This document shows, piece after piece, positions 17,038 to 26,426 of a stretch of 64,000 nt of DNA. The notes under the pieces were generated by a model. That model ran no database searches. It was not told where the DNA came from and saw only the letters and a list, made by a program, of their open reading frames with translations. Positions within the stretch are counted from its first letter, which is position 1, and every line of letters begins with the position of its first letter. The position numbers and the translations under genes are program-made. Origin of the DNA: Pseudomonadota bacterium (lineage in GTDB: Bacteria; Pseudomonadota; Alphaproteobacteria; Rhizobiales; Pleomorphomonadaceae); the NCBI GenBank assembly GCA_023436885.1, contig JAEZHI010000034.1, positions 434,001-498,000 on the forward strand, read 5' to 3'.

Positions 17038-17661
17038 TTACGCAATGGTCAGGGCGTCGTGCCCATACAGACGGAAAAACTGTGAGATCGCCAGGCGAGC
17101 CCGCTGCGACCGTTCCTCGGCAAACCCTGCCGGCGACTCGCCGAGCAGCATCCTGACATGGCTGTCGTGAACGATCAGGCCGTAGAGCGTCCCATAAGCT
17201 TCACGGGTATCGGTGAACTGAACATAGCCGTGGCGTCGACCGAGCTCCAGCAGCGCTCGGGCGCGCTGGTCAATCGGCAGCCGGCCATGCTCGCGGAGCA
17301 GCGCGCCAAGCTGGGCACCGTCGCGGTCGGCCTGACCGATGGCAAGCCGGTTGAGGGCGAGTGACACTTCTCCCGATAACACGCCAATCAGATCCTCGGC
17401 GAACACCACAAGGCTGCGTGTGAAGTCCTCAAGGGTCGGGATGGCTTCACGCGGACCAGGGGTCCTGACCTTGCTCGCCTGATAGGTGATCATTGCGGCG
17501 AGCAGGCCGTCGCGATCGCCGAACCACTTGTAGAGGCTTTCCTTGGAGCAGTTGGCCGCGCGGGCCAGACCAGCCGTGGTCAGCGCCCGCTCGCCACCGG
17601 CGACCAAAAGCTGCAGCGCGCATTCAAGCACGGCATTCTGGCGGGGGGTGAAGGGCTCCAT
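17038..17661 (-). CDS. TetR-family transcriptional regulator
   Basis: A 207-residue TetR/AcrR regulator. The helix-turn-helix is at residues 20-52 (ALTTAGLARAANCSKESLYK, then WFGDRDGLLAAMI). The C-terminal ligand domain resembles regulators with the AefR-like C-terminal fold. A 14-base perfect palindrome 42 bases upstream of the start is a likely autoregulatory operator. It lies 77 bases upstream of ilvC in the same direction, but nothing links its role to branched-chain amino acids; the forward neighbour fumC is 345 bases away. Confidence 0.92.
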   Translation of the reverse strand: MEPFTPRQNAVLECALQLLVAGGERALTTAGLARAANCSKESLYKWFGDRDGLLAAMITYQASKVRTPGPREAIPTLEDFTRSLVVFAEDLIGVLSGEVSLALNRLAIGQADRDGAQLGALLREHGRLPIDQRARALLELGRRHGYVQFTDTREAYGTLYGLIVHDSHVRMLLGESPAGFAEERSQRARLAISQFFRLYGHDALTIA

Positions 17662-17702
17662 GGTGGAAGATTCGCTCTCTGTCGGCTGGTCGGAAAATCA
17701 AT

Positions 17703-17716
17703 GTACCGTACGGTAC
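17703..17716. promoter_or_regulatory. Palindromic operator, probably for the adjacent TetR regulator
   Basis: GTACCGTACGGTAC is a perfect 14-base palindrome, overlapped by a second ACCGTACGGT unit register (the site reads ACCGTACGGTACGGT). It lies 42 bases upstream of the TetR start codon, a typical autorepression position. Confidence 0.6.
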
Positions 17717-17834
17717 GGTTCCGCCGTTTTAGTTTGTGCCCCTCGCCTTGTCAAGCGCCACGTCCACTCAACCACATTTCGGTGAACCTTAGTCTTTCTC
17801 CTTAGGCATGGGTGGAAACCCTGATTAAAATCGC

Positions 17835-17930
17835 CTAGAGCAGTTTCCGAACAGATGGTCGCAACCGACCACCAGGGAAACGCTCCAAAGTCAATTGCTT
17901 GCGCATGATCCCGATGGCCTCATTCAGCTC
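17835..17930. repeat. Hyphomicrobiales-type intergenic palindromic repeat
   Basis: Starting at ctagag, the sequence folds into nested stems: gagcagtttcc with ggaaacgctc outside, ggtcg with cgacc inside. It is followed by a tail ending in gcatgatcccga. I recognise the AGAGCxGTTTCC...GGAAACxGCTC and GCATGATCCCGA elements as common between genes in this order. It occupies the fumC upstream region; the right boundary is approximate. Confidence 0.55.
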
Positions 17931-18005
17931 GGCTACCACATGCGGGGCATCCGGCTGCGTCCGATGCCGCCGAAAGCAATCGACGAGACATGAGGGAGTT
18001 TGCGC

Positions 18006-19394
18006 TTGTCCACCCGTATTGAAACCGACACCTTCGGCCCCATCGACGTCGACGCCTCCGTCTATTGGGGCGCGCAGACGCAACGCTCCCTCGGCAATTT
18101 CAAGATCGGCTGGGAAAAGCAGCCCAAGGCCATCGTCAAGGCGCTCGGCGTGTTGAAACGCGCGGCAGCCGAGGTTAATCGCGACCTTGGCAAGCTCGAC
18201 GCCAAGATCTGCGAAGCGATCGTCAGCGCTGCCCAAGAGGTGATCGACGGCAAGCTCGACGCCCACTTCCCGCTCGTCGTCTGGCAGACCGGCTCGGGCA
18301 CTCAGACGAACATGAACGCCAACGAGGTGATTTCCAACCGGGCGATCGAGATCCTGGGCGGCACGCTCGGCTCGAAGAAGCCCGTGCATCCCAACGATCA
18401 CGTCAACATGAGCCAGTCGTCCAACGACACCTACCCGTCGGCCATGCATATCGCCGCCGCGTCGGAGGTGATCGAGAAGCTGCTGCCGGCGCTCCGCCAC
18501 CTGCACAAGGCGCTGGACGCCAAGGCGAAGAGCTGGGCCGACATCATCAAGATCGGCCGCACCCACACGCAGGATGCGACACCGCTGACCCTCGGCCAGG
18601 AATTCTCCGGCTACGCCAAGCAGGTGGAGAACGGCATCAAGCGCATCGAGCAGACGCTGCCGATGCTGATGGAGATCGCCCAGGGCGGCACCGCCGTCGG
18701 CACCGGCCTCAACGCCCCCAAGAGCTTTGCCGAGAAGATCGCCGCCCGTGTCGCCGAGCTGACCGGCCACTCCTTCACCTCGGCCCCCAACAAGTTCGAG
18801 GCGCTGGCCGCCCACGACGCCATGGTAATGAGCCACGGCGCACTCAACACGGTAGCGGCAAGCCTCTTCAAGATCGCCAACGACATCCGCCTTCTGGGCT
18901 CGGGCCCGCGTTCCGGCCTCGGCGAGCTGTCACTGCCGGAGAACGAGCCGGGCTCGTCGATCATGCCGGGCAAGGTCAACCCGACGCAGTGCGAGGCGCT
19001 GACCATGGTCTGCGTCCAGGTGTTCGGCAATCATGCTGCCCTCACCTTCGCCGGCAGCCAGGGCCATTTCGAGCTCAACGTCTACAATCCGGTGATGGCC
19101 TATAACTTCCTGCAGTCGGTGACGCTGCTCGCCGACGCCGCCATCTCCTTCACCGACAACTGCGTCGTCGGCATCGAGCCGCGCGAAGACAACATCAAGG
19201 CAGCCCTCGGCCGTTCCCTGATGCTCGTCACCGCCCTCGCCCCCAAGGTCGGCTACGACATCGCCGCCAAGATCGCCAAGACGGCCCACAAGAACGGCAC
19301 CACGCTCCGCGAGGAAGCGGTCGGTGGCGGCTACGTGACGGATGCCGAGTTCGACGCGCTGGTCAGGCCGGAGCGAATGATCGGGCCGGAGTGA
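18006..19394 (+). CDS. fumC: Class II fumarate hydratase
   Basis: A 462-residue class II fumarase, full length. Signature GSSIMPGKVNPTQCEALTMV (about residue 317) holds the catalytic Ser loop; substrate-site segments VWQTGSGTQTNMNANEVISN, HPNDHVNMSQSSNDTYPSAM and KIGRTHTQDATPLTLGQEF are all intact, as is the catalytic-His loop. It interconverts fumarate and malate in the TCA cycle without an iron-sulphur cluster. Start: TTG at 18006, because GGGAG lies seven bases before it; the TTG at 18000 is too close to that site. The gene is convergent with the DUF1993 gene, with only three bases between stop codons. Confidence 0.97.
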   Translation: MSTRIETDTFGPIDVDASVYWGAQTQRSLGNFKIGWEKQPKAIVKALGVLKRAAAEVNRDLGKLDAKICEAIVSAAQEVIDGKLDAHFPLVVWQTGSGTQTNMNANEVISNRAIEILGGTLGSKKPVHPNDHVNMSQSSNDTYPSAMHIAAASEVIEKLLPALRHLHKALDAKAKSWADIIKIGRTHTQDATPLTLGQEFSGYAKQVENGIKRIEQTLPMLMEIAQGGTAVGTGLNAPKSFAEKIAARVAELTGHSFTSAPNKFEALAAHDAMVMSHGALNTVAASLFKIANDIRLLGSGPRSGLGELSLPENEPGSSIMPGKVNPTQCEALTMVCVQVFGNHAALTFAGSQGHFELNVYNPVMAYNFLQSVTLLADAAISFTDNCVVGIEPREDNIKAALGRSLMLVTALAPKVGYDIAAKIAKTAHKNGTTLREEAVGGGYVTDAEFDALVRPERMIGPE

Positions 19395-19397
19395 GCC

Positions 19398-19907
19398 TCA
19401 GTATCTGTGCCACCCGTCGAAGTCCGCCTTGCCGAGCTTCACGCCTTCCCAGCGGGCGATGGCGTAGGCGGTGGTGTGGTGGAAGAACATGTTCGGCAGC
19501 GCGTATTCCATGACGAAGCGCGCCGCCGACAGGGCGATGTCGGCAAGACCGGCGCGGTCGGTCACCACCTCTCCTTCGCGTCCGTCGAGATCGGATGGCC
19601 TCAGTTCCGTCAGAGCATCCAATACGGCGCTGATATCGGCCCGGAGCTCGGCAAAGGACGTGGCCTCCGGGAAGTCCAGATCCGGCAAGCGCGGCACCAG
19701 TGGTCGAAGCGCCCGCAGCGGAAACCGAGCGGCGATCCTAACCTGCGCTTCGAAGGGCAACATATCCGGAGCAAGGCGCGCGCCCAGCAGCGCGACCTCG
19801 GGCAAGCCAAGATCGTCGATATAGGCCTCTGACTTCCCGACGAGCTCATCGAGCCGATTGAGATAGCGGCCGAACACCGGCACGGAAATGTCGTGAAGGC
19901 TGATCAT
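19398..19907 (-). CDS. DUF1993 protein
   Basis: A 169-residue protein matching DUF1993 across its length (LLGARLAPDMLPFEAQVRIA, FAELRADISAVLDALTELRP, YALPNMFFHHTTAYAIARWE, VKLGKADFDGW). The family is an all-helical DinB-like fold, with His residues in the last third suggestive of a metal site, but no activity is established. It is 58 bases downstream of the MerR regulator gene on the same strand and may be co-transcribed with it. Its stop codon almost touches that of fumC. Confidence 0.85.
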   Translation of the reverse strand: MISLHDISVPVFGRYLNRLDELVGKSEAYIDDLGLPEVALLGARLAPDMLPFEAQVRIAARFPLRALRPLVPRLPDLDFPEATSFAELRADISAVLDALTELRPSDLDGREGEVVTDRAGLADIALSAARFVMEYALPNMFFHHTTAYAIARWEGVKLGKADFDGWHRY

Positions 19908-19965
19908 TCTGCGCTCCTATGGCGACAGACTGACCGATGTCATTGTCAGGGACCGGCAGCAGGCA

Positions 19966-20301
19966 TCATGCCCACTCGCCAAGAATTTCTCGGCTTTCGG
20001 CAAGAGCAGCCATCTTGGCGTCGATGTCGGCGATCCTCGCCCGGACGCCAGCCCGGAACGCGGCGCATGGCGCTTCACCGGCTAGGGCGCCGCGTGCACA
20101 CGGCAACAGAGCGCGAATGGCAGTAAGCGTCAGCCCGGCTTCGCTCAACACGGCGATGCGGCGGACGGTGGCGACGTCATCGAGAGCAAAGGCACGATAG
20201 CCCGCAGCCGTCCGGTCCGGAGAAATCAAACCCTTGGCTTCGTAATGGCGCAGCATCCGGATGCTGACGCCGGTCCGCCGCGACAACTCGCCGATCTGCA
20301 T
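19966..20301 (-). CDS. MerR-family transcriptional regulator
   Basis: A 111-residue MerR regulator: winged helix at residues 1-70 (MQIGELSRRTGVSIRMLRHY, EAKGLISPDRTAAGYRAF), then the dimerisation coiled coil (VRARIADIDAKMAALAESRE). It is short, without a ligand domain, and has two Cys that do not form a classic metal-binding loop. Start: ATG at 20301 with AGGGG six bases upstream. It is divergent from the EthD-like gene, and the spacer between them has the long-spacer promoter with a palindrome that MerR proteins bind and twist, so that gene is its likely target. Confidence 0.92.
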   Translation of the reverse strand: MQIGELSRRTGVSIRMLRHYEAKGLISPDRTAAGYRAFALDDVATVRRIAVLSEAGLTLTAIRALLPCARGALAGEAPCAAFRAGVRARIADIDAKMAALAESREILGEWA

Positions 20302-20312
20302 GATCAGCCCCC

Positions 20313-20344
20313 TTGACCCTGACACATGTGTCAGACCCTAGCAT
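20313..20344 (+). promoter_or_regulatory. MerR-type stretched promoter with central palindrome
   Basis: TTGACC (20313-20318) and TAGCAT (20339-20344) are separated by 20 bases, three more than optimal. The spacer starts with a perfect 16-base palindrome CTGACACATGTGTCAG (20319-20334). This is the layout that MerR-family proteins activate by distorting DNA. The hexamers drive the EthD-like gene at 20374, and the regulator is divergent next to it. Confidence 0.75.
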
Positions 20345-20373
20345 GAGCGTCATCCCGCTTGAAAGGAAGTATC

Positions 20374-20748
20374 ATGCTAAAGATGACCATGTTTGCCCGT
20401 CGCCTCCCCTCTTTCGACCATGCCGAATTCGACCGCTATTGGCGCGAGGTCCATGGCCCGTTGGTGATCAGCCTCGCAGGCCCCCTGCGCATTCGCCGCT
20501 ATGTGCAGACGACCGTCGACATCGACGATCCCGTTCAAGACATGCTCCGTCAGGCGCGCGGCACTCTCGCCATCGATTTTGATGGCCTCGGTGAGCTCTG
20601 GTGGGAGAGCCTCGATGATTATCGCGCCGTTCGTTCGACACCGGAGGGCATCGCTGCCGTGGCCGAGATCAACGCAGATGAGCGCCGCTTCGTCGATCAC
20701 GCCCGGTCTTGCCTTTGGTTCGGTATCGAAAGACCGATGATCGGCTGA
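20374..20748 (+). CDS. EthD-domain (dimeric alpha-beta barrel) protein
   Basis: A 124-residue protein of the EthD / ferredoxin-like barrel family: MTMFARRLPSFDHAEFDRYW, REVHGPLVISLAGPLRIRRY and GLGELWWESLDDYRAVRST are the family's three conserved blocks. Members take part in degradation of ethers, quinones or polyketides and often bind small hydrophobic ligands; the reaction here is unknown. It has a good ribosome site (AAGGAAG) and sits behind the MerR-type promoter, so it is probably induced by the ligand of the neighbouring MerR protein. Confidence 0.85.
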   Translation: MLKMTMFARRLPSFDHAEFDRYWREVHGPLVISLAGPLRIRRYVQTTVDIDDPVQDMLRQARGTLAIDFDGLGELWWESLDDYRAVRSTPEGIAAVAEINADERRFVDHARSCLWFGIERPMIG

Positions 20749-20778
20749 CAACGGCGCGCAGCAGCCTGGCCCAAAACG

Positions 20779-21243
20779 TCAGGGTGCATAGTCCACCGGC
20801 AGCGGCGCTCCATCCTTCAGCGTCTCCATGGAGATGGCCGCGCTCACATCGAACAGCTCCACCTTGCGGACGATTTTCTTGTAGATGACGTCATAATGTT
20901 CGACGCGCGGCAGGGCCAGCTTCAGGATATAGTCGACGTTGCCAGTCAGACGGTGGGCTTCCACCACCTCGGGAATGTCGGCGATGACGTCAGCGAACCG
21001 TTCCATCCACTCGGCGGAATGGTGAGCGGTGCGGATCAGCGCATAGACGGTAGTCGGCACGCCGAGCCGGCCACGATCAAGCACCACGGTGCGGCGGGCG
21101 ATGTAACCCTCGGCCTCAAGCCGTTGGATCCGTCGCGAGCAGGCAGATATCGAGAGCGCCACCCGGTCGGCCAGATCGTTGACCGAGAGACCGGCATCAC
21201 TTTGCAGGAGTTCCAGAAGCTTGCGGTCGCGTTCGTCGAGCAT
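20779..21243 (-). CDS. Lrp/AsnC-family transcriptional regulator
   Basis: A 154-residue Lrp-type regulator. The helix-turn-helix is at residues 4-55 (LDERDRKLLELLQSDAGLSV, CSRRIQRLEAEGYIARRTVV) and the RAM ligand domain at about 65-145 (VYALIRTAHHSAEWMERFAD, VEAHRLTGNVDYILKLALP). Start: ATG at 21243; the frame continues upstream to 21333 without homology. It is divergent from the aspartate/glutamate racemase gene with a 164-base spacer, so the amino acid metabolised there is a plausible effector. Confidence 0.93.
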   Translation of the reverse strand: MLDERDRKLLELLQSDAGLSVNDLADRVALSISACSRRIQRLEAEGYIARRTVVLDRGRLGVPTTVYALIRTAHHSAEWMERFADVIADIPEVVEAHRLTGNVDYILKLALPRVEHYDVIYKKIVRKVELFDVSAAISMETLKDGAPLPVDYAP

Positions 21244-21407
21244 GCGCCGTCGATTCCTTCTGTTCAAGGATATTGCGCCGCTATTTTGCACCAACGATAG
21301 AAGAGACGCCACATATTTGCATAACCGTCGCATTCAGCGCCAATGCTTGCAAACCGCTGGCGCATGACCCAGGCTATGATTGGCCATCGCAAACAAGGGG
21401 ATCCCAG

Positions 21408-22121
21408 ATGCGCACCATTGGCCTCATCGGCGGCATGAGCTTCGAGAGCACCGCAGTCTATTACAAGATGATCAATGAGGCTGTACGCGCCCGCCTTGGC
21501 GGCCTTCACTCGGCCGAGCTCGTCATGCATTCCGTCGACTTCCAGTCGATCGTCGACCTGCAGAAGACCGGCCGCTGGGATGCCGCCGCCGAGCGCCTCG
21601 GCAAGGCAGCGCAGGGACTGGAGCGTGCCGGCGCCGACTGCGCCCTGATCTGCACCAACACCATGCACCTCGTTGCCGACGAAGTGGCTGCTGCCGTCAA
21701 GATCCCGCTTCTCAACATCATCGATGAGACGGCCAAGGTGCTGAGCGCCGCCGGCGTTCGCCGCCCGCTGTTGCTCGCTACCCGCTATACGATGGAACAA
21801 GGCTTCTATGCGCGCCGCATGGCAGCTCATGGCCTGGCCATGACGACACCCGGCGAGGCCGGACGCACCGTCGTCCACAACGTCATCTTCGACGAGCTTT
21901 GCGCCGGCGTCGTTCGTGACGAGTCGCGCGCTGCCTTCCTCGATCTCATCGCCAAGGCGAAAGATGAAGGCTGCGACGCCGTCATCCTCGGCTGCACGGA
22001 AATCTGCCTGCTGCTCGATCCGGCTGCCTTGCCGCTACCGGGCTACGACAGCACGGCAACCCACGCCAATGCGGCGGTGGATTTTGCGCTGAAGAGCGAA
22101 ATGCGAGCGGCTGCGGAGTAA
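21408..22121 (+). CDS. Aspartate/glutamate racemase-family protein
   Basis: A 237-residue pseudo-dimeric racemase of the Asp/Glu family. The opening MRTIGLIGGMSFESTAVYYK is the substrate loop, and the two catalytic cysteines are present in ALICTNTMH (first half) and ILGCTEICLLL (second half). Two Cys acting as acid and base invert the alpha carbon without cofactor. The protein is closest in style to YgeA/RacX broad-spectrum racemases rather than to MurI. A ribosome site AAGGGG lies nine bases before the ATG. It is divergent from a Lrp-type regulator and is followed by a large inverted repeat. Confidence 0.9.
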   Translation: MRTIGLIGGMSFESTAVYYKMINEAVRARLGGLHSAELVMHSVDFQSIVDLQKTGRWDAAAERLGKAAQGLERAGADCALICTNTMHLVADEVAAAVKIPLLNIIDETAKVLSAAGVRRPLLLATRYTMEQGFYARRMAAHGLAMTTPGEAGRTVVHNVIFDELCAGVVRDESRAAFLDLIAKAKDEGCDAVILGCTEICLLLDPAALPLPGYDSTATHANAAVDFALKSEMRAAAE

Positions 22122-22164
22122 TCAGGTTCCGCAAAGGCGCCGTATATCGGCCCCTTGCCCTATC

Positions 22165-22264
22165 CTGCCTGAGGTCCTGCGCCTGCGCGCAGGATGACGG
22201 AATTATATAATAAAAACATATACATATCCTGTCATCCTGCGCGCAGGCGCAGGACCTCAGGCAG
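22165..22264. repeat. 34-base perfect inverted repeat, probable two-way terminator
   Basis: Bases 22165-22198 and 22231-22264 are perfect reverse complements (34 of 34), separated by a very AT-rich 32-base spacer (22199-22230). The arms are themselves GC-rich and partly self-complementary (CTGCGCCTGCGCGCAG). The structure lies between convergent genes, the racemase (stop 22121) and pdxJ (stop 22308), so it can terminate transcripts from both. The arms resemble the GTCATCCTG...CAGG elements scattered in many alphaproteobacterial genomes, here a head-to-head pair. Confidence 0.85.
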
Positions 22265-22307
22265 AAAGAGGCGCGACAAAAATATCAGGCGCCCTCGCTC
22301 GCTTCTC

Positions 22308-23057
22308 TCACGCATCCGAGTCACCCAACGCGCAGCGATAGCGGCGCACCGTCTCGGCCATGCCGTAGATCATGCAATCAGCGATCACCGCGTGGCCGAT
22401 CGACGCTTCCGCAATATGTGGCGTCCGCTTCACCAGCGGCGGCAAGTTGTCGAGTGTGAGGTCATGGCCGGCATTGACCGCCATCCCGAGCTTCACCGCC
22501 GCGTCCGCGGTAATCGCAATTTCCTCAAGGCGGGCGCGCTGCTCCGTCGGATCGAAGGTGTGCCCATAGGGCCCGGTATAGATCTCGACCCGCCGCGTGC
22601 CGGTGAGCGCGGCGGCGGCCGCCTGCGTCGGGTCGGCATCGATGAAGATCGAAGCGCGCATCCCCTGGCTCTGGATGCGCTGCACCACATCCGATAGGAA
22701 GGACTGGTGCGTCACGCAATCCCAGCCGTGATCGGACGTGTTCTGGCCCGGCATGTCCGGCACCAGCGTCACCTGATCGGGGCGAGCGGCCTCGCAAAGT
22801 TTGAGGAACTCCTCGGTCGGATAGCCCTCGATATTGTATTCGCGGCCTGCCCAATCGGTCCTCAGCATCTCCTGCAATGCGAAAACGTCGATACGACGGA
22901 TATGCCGCTCGTCCGGCCGCGGATGCACGGTAATGCCGACGGCGCCGGCTTCGAGGGCGATGCGCGACAGACCGATGAGCGACGGCCACGGCAAATCGCG
23001 CCGGTTGCGCAAGTGGGCAATGGCGTTGACGTTGACGGAGAGCTTGGTGTGGGTCAT
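22308..23057 (-). CDS. pdxJ: Pyridoxine 5'-phosphate synthase
   Basis: A 249-residue PdxJ, full length. The TIM barrel opens with KLSVNVNAIAHLRNRRDLPW, the second block AVGITVHPRPDERHIRRIDV holds the phosphate and His residues, and TLVPDMPGQNTSDHGWD and VKLGMAVNAGHDLTLDNLPP are further active-site loops. It condenses 1-deoxyxylulose 5-phosphate with 3-amino-2-oxopropyl phosphate to pyridoxine 5'-phosphate. In the loop TSDHGWD the wording differs a little from the usual TSEGGLD, as is common in alphaproteobacteria. It is followed by the large inverted repeat. The VOC gene is upstream on the same strand with 66 bases between them. Confidence 0.96.
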   Translation of the reverse strand: MTHTKLSVNVNAIAHLRNRRDLPWPSLIGLSRIALEAGAVGITVHPRPDERHIRRIDVFALQEMLRTDWAGREYNIEGYPTEEFLKLCEAARPDQVTLVPDMPGQNTSDHGWDCVTHQSFLSDVVQRIQSQGMRASIFIDADPTQAAAAALTGTRRVEIYTGPYGHTFDPTEQRARLEEIAITADAAVKLGMAVNAGHDLTLDNLPPLVKRTPHIAEASIGHAVIADCMIYGMAETVRRYRCALGDSDA

Positions 23058-23123
23058 CGCAAGGCGGCCTGAGCGTTGGAAAGGCCGCGACGATAATCCG
23101 CCGACCTTCGCCGCACAAGCACC

Positions 23124-23780
23124 TCAGGCTGCCGTAAACAGCGGCAGCGAGAGCCGCAGATCCGGCCCAAGGCCGATCAGCATTTCAGGCTCTCCCTCGG
23201 CTACCTCCAGCGTCCCGATGAGACCGGCGCGATGGAATCCGTCCAGCGCCCCTCCCGGCTTGGGTAGTTGAGGTACCTTCAAGTATTGGATCGTGAGATT
23301 GGCAAAGCCCGCATCGGTCTGCCGTTGCCCTGCCCGCCCGTCGCGCCAGTCAGACGGTGGGGCCTTGCCTGGCGAAGAAAACAGGAATGGCGCTGTCGCG
23401 TCACAGCTCTCCGCCGAAATGTCGATGGAGACGCCCAGCGGAAAATCGGGATTGCGATAGACCCAGCTTTCGCCGGGCAATGAACCTCGGCAAGCGATGC
23501 CGAAGGGCGAGGCTCGAGTCTGAAGCCAAGACGATCGAGCCGCAAAGTGGGCCTGATTGAGAGGCGAGGCCTTCAGCTCATGCTCGTCGGCGACGAACAG
23601 CAGCTCGAGGTAGGCGTTATCGAAGGCGTAGCAGAGGTTGGCCGTCCCCTGCTCCACATGCCGGCGTTCGAAAGACGGACGAAGCCCAAACGAGGCCAGG
23701 CGCTCGAACGCACCACCGCCCGGCTTCGTCTCCGCTGGCTCGACGAAGACGAAGATGTGATCGAGCTCCAGCGTCGTCAT
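23124..23780 (-). CDS. VOC / glyoxalase-like domain protein
   Basis: A 218-residue protein of the vicinal-oxygen-chelate superfamily (glyoxalase-like domain): LELDHIFVFVEPAETKPGGG gives the first metal His, NLCYAFDNAYLELLFVADEH gives the second ligand region with the Glu. The second half is less conserved (FANLTIQYLKVPQLPKPGGA). The reaction is unknown; close relatives are annotated only as glyoxalase-like. It lies 12 bases downstream of ilvN on the same strand and could be the last gene of the ilvB-ilvN transcript, though it has no known part in that pathway. Confidence 0.8.
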   Translation of the reverse strand: MTTLELDHIFVFVEPAETKPGGGAFERLASFGLRPSFERRHVEQGTANLCYAFDNAYLELLFVADEHELKASPLNQAHFAARSSWLQTRASPFGIACRGSLPGESWVYRNPDFPLGVSIDISAESCDATAPFLFSSPGKAPPSDWRDGRAGQRQTDAGFANLTIQYLKVPQLPKPGGALDGFHRAGLIGTLEVAEGEPEMLIGLGPDLRLSLPLFTAA

Positions 23781-23792
23781 GGTGATGACGGC

Positions 23793-24350
23793 TCAGATCC
23801 CAGCCTTGCCGCGAGCCAGCGCCGCGAGGCCGGTGCGGGCGAGTTCGACCAAACCGCACTCCTTCATTAGGCCAACGAAGCGGTCGATGTCGGCCGGCGC
23901 GCCGGTAATCTCGAACACGTAGCTATCAAGCGTCGCATCGACGATGCGGGCATTGAAGGCCTGGGCGAGACGCAGCGCTTCGTCGCGGATTTCGCCTCTG
24001 CCGGACACCTTCACCAGAGCAAGCTCGCGCTCCAGCGCATCACCCGCCCAGGTAAGGTTGACCACCTTGTGCACCGGCACCAGACGCCCGAGCTGATGCA
24101 TGATCTGCGAGATGACCGGCGGCCGGCCCGTCGTCACGATGGTGATGCGCGACATGTGGCTCGAATGCTCGATCTCCGAGACGGTGAGGCTCTCGATGTT
24201 GTAGCCGCGACCCGAGAACAGGCCGACGACGCGGGCGAGAACGCCCGGCTCGTTGTCGACCAGCACCGATAGCGTATGGCTGCGTTCGGTGGAGGGTAGC
24301 TCTTCCTCCAGGAAGTAGGCGGACTGGGACTGACCTGCGACAATCATCAT
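23793..24350 (-). CDS. ilvN: Acetolactate synthase small (regulatory) subunit
   Basis: A 185-residue regulatory subunit. The N-terminal ACT domain (SHTLSVLVDNEPGVLARVVG, LFSGRGYNIESLTVSEIEHS) binds valine for feedback inhibition, and the C-terminal ALS_ss_C domain follows (RELALVKVSGRGEIRDEALR, then FEITGAPADIDRFVGLMKEC). Length and order match the IlvN/IlvH type that pairs with the large subunit. It is 59 bases downstream of the large subunit on the same strand and shares its attenuator. The start is either the first or second ATG of the ATGATG pair at 24350. Confidence 0.96.
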   Translation of the reverse strand: MMIVAGQSQSAYFLEEELPSTERSHTLSVLVDNEPGVLARVVGLFSGRGYNIESLTVSEIEHSSHMSRITIVTTGRPPVISQIMHQLGRLVPVHKVVNLTWAGDALERELALVKVSGRGEIRDEALRLAQAFNARIVDATLDSYVFEITGAPADIDRFVGLMKECGLVELARTGLAALARGKAGI

Positions 24351-24409
24351 GATGTCAATTCCGATAAAGCGTTATGGAAGGTGCGAGGGATTGCGTCAGC
24401 AACCGCGCC

Positions 24410-26176
<1,767 letters not shown>

Positions 26177-26237
26177 CGCCTGTTACCTCAAGCTCTCGTC
26201 CCGTCGTCCCGGGGCTTTATTGCGTTTTTCGGGTAAT

Positions 26238-26260
26238 AAAAAAGGCCCCGTTAGGGACCC
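26238..26260 (-). terminator. Attenuator terminator of the ilvB leader
   Basis: On the reverse strand GGUCCC pairs with GGGGCC around loop UAAC, followed by six U (positions 26243-26238) and then ATTACC. It lies between the leader peptide stop (26293) and the ilvB start (26176). The hairpin would end transcription when the leader ribosome does not stall. Confidence 0.8.
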
Positions 26261-26292
26261 GACTTTCGCGCACCATGATTTACCGGCAGGCC

Positions 26293-26349
26293 TCAGCAGG
26301 AGACCTCCGACACGGTGCGCCATCTAAGTACTACGAGAAGGGAACGCAT
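26293..26349 (-). CDS. ilvB leader peptide (attenuation)
   Basis: A short reading frame of 18 codons begins at ATG 26349 with a GAGG ribosome site nine bases upstream and reads MRSLLVVLRWRTVSEVSC followed by TGA. The Leu-Leu-Val-Val-Leu block at residues 4-8 is the mark of a branched-chain attenuator: a ribosome short of Leu- or Val-tRNA would stall there and prevent formation of the terminator hairpin 33 bases beyond the stop. It sits upstream of ilvB on the same strand. Leader peptides of this sort are known for ilv operons in proteobacteria; the assignment here is from sequence alone. Confidence 0.82.
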   Translation of the reverse strand: MRSLLVVLRWRTVSEVSC

Positions 26350-26426
26350 GCCGCCCTCTGGTTCAATCGCCGGGACACCCCGGAATGGCCGGCAAACTAC
26401 CGGCAGCTGGCTGGGAGGTCAAGAGC

